Positions 14,243-14,517 of a stretch of 14,517 bases of DNA are shown piece after piece. The translations under genes were made by a program, and so were the position numbers. Numbering within the stretch: the stretch's first letter is position 1; each line of letters starts with the position of its first letter. The notes beneath the pieces were generated by a model. It saw nothing but the letters and a program-made list of their open reading frames with translations. It ran no database searches and had not been told where the DNA came from. Source of the stretch: Candidatus Neomicrothrix sp. UBA881 (lineage in GTDB: Bacteria > Actinomycetota > Acidimicrobiia > Acidimicrobiales > MedAcidi-G1); contig DBFL01000022.1 of NCBI GenBank assembly GCA_002294285.1, forward strand, positions 1 through 14,517, written 5' to 3'.

Positions 14243-14517
14243 ATGAATGGACTAATGGAGAAACTTAAAAAACTGCTACCCACAGGGAACAGTCCTCTTC
14301 TCCTACTCTCGATACTGACCGGCTTTCTAGTCGCTTTCATAATCGCAGGTTTTGAAATACTTACCGATGAAATATTGTTTGAAGAAATCTCAAGTCGACC
14401 TTTATGGCAAATTTCTATAGCTCCCGGCATAGGTTTACTTTTAGCAGTTTCAATTATTCGCTTCTTGGGTAAAAACACCAGTTCAGGAACTTCAGATGAA
14501 TTTGTGAAAGCCTTTCA
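14243..14517 (+). CDS. ClC-family chloride channel/transporter, 5' part only
   Basis: The open reading frame runs off the window end, so only the first 91 residues are visible. It has a basic N-terminus (MEKLKKLLP, from residue 5), a hydrophobic helix LLLLSILTGFLVAFIIAGFE (19-38), then WQISIAPGIGLLLAVSIIRFLG (54-75) and GTSDEFVKAF at the end. This matches the first two helices of bacterial ClC proteins, where a conserved TSDE[FY]V-A segment follows the second hydrophobic stretch. These membrane proteins conduct Cl- or exchange it for H+. The selectivity-filter motifs lie beyond the window. The start may be ATG 14243, ATG 14255, or TTG 14231, which has GAGG (14219-14222) eight bases upstream. 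It is transcribed away from glcD. Confidence 0.75.
   Translation, partial: MNGLMEKLKKLLPTGNSPLLLLSILTGFLVAFIIAGFEILTDEILFEEISSRPLWQISIAPGIGLLLAVSIIRFLGKNTSSGTSDEFVKAF

Noticed and set aside
14224..14478. Minus-strand frame of 84 codons at the window end
   Set aside because: The plus strand encodes the first two helices of a ClC protein across the same bases, which explains the open frame opposite.

Overview
The window looks like chromosomal core sequence from a small-genome, moderately AT-rich actinobacterium (G+C about 40-45% judged by eye), most likely a marine member of the Acidimicrobiia/Actinomarinales type. The grounds are the fused two-domain F420-synthesis protein FbiC, a TrmI-type tRNA m1A58 methyltransferase, an actinobacterial holin-like membrane protein followed by a small protein ending in a VVEVRR-type tail, an actinobacterial tkt-tal pair, and very tight packing with many 4- to 11-nt gene overlaps. 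The lineage is an inference. No phage, insertion sequence, CRISPR array, tRNA or rRNA was seen, and no gene-free stretch exceeds about 140 bases.

Region 1 (12-4360, minus strand) is a seven-gene, nearly gapless envelope/housekeeping operon. In transcription order it holds dacB (PBP4-type D,D-carboxypeptidase), a LON substrate-binding-domain protein, a holin-like two-TM protein, two small single-TM proteins of unknown function, trmI, and a lipoprotein-like trypsin-fold serine protease resembling the catalytic domain of mycobacterial MarP. A 136-bp divergent intergenic region separates dacB from region 2.

Region 2 (4497-10431, plus strand) holds transketolase and transaldolase (1-nt gap), then a short spacer with a dyad, an HxlR-family regulator and fbiC (11-nt overlap). 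This puts two non-oxidative pentose-phosphate enzymes next to the gene for the deazaflavin core of cofactor F420.

Region 3 (10432-14173, minus strand) is a glcD-glcE-glcF glycolate oxidase operon that ends in a small helical ORF of unknown function. The stop codon of that ORF directly abuts the stop codon of fbiC, which runs toward it. The operon should oxidise glycolate, a common phytoplankton exudate, to glyoxylate. Divergent from glcD, the window ends inside the 5' part of a ClC-type chloride channel/transporter gene.

No clearly new defence or mobile system is visible. The most interesting items are the MarP-like protease freed from its usual membrane domain, the coupled cluster of small membrane proteins with a hairpin over a start codon, the dyad in front of the hxlR-fbiC pair, and the structured dacB/tkt divergent promoter region.
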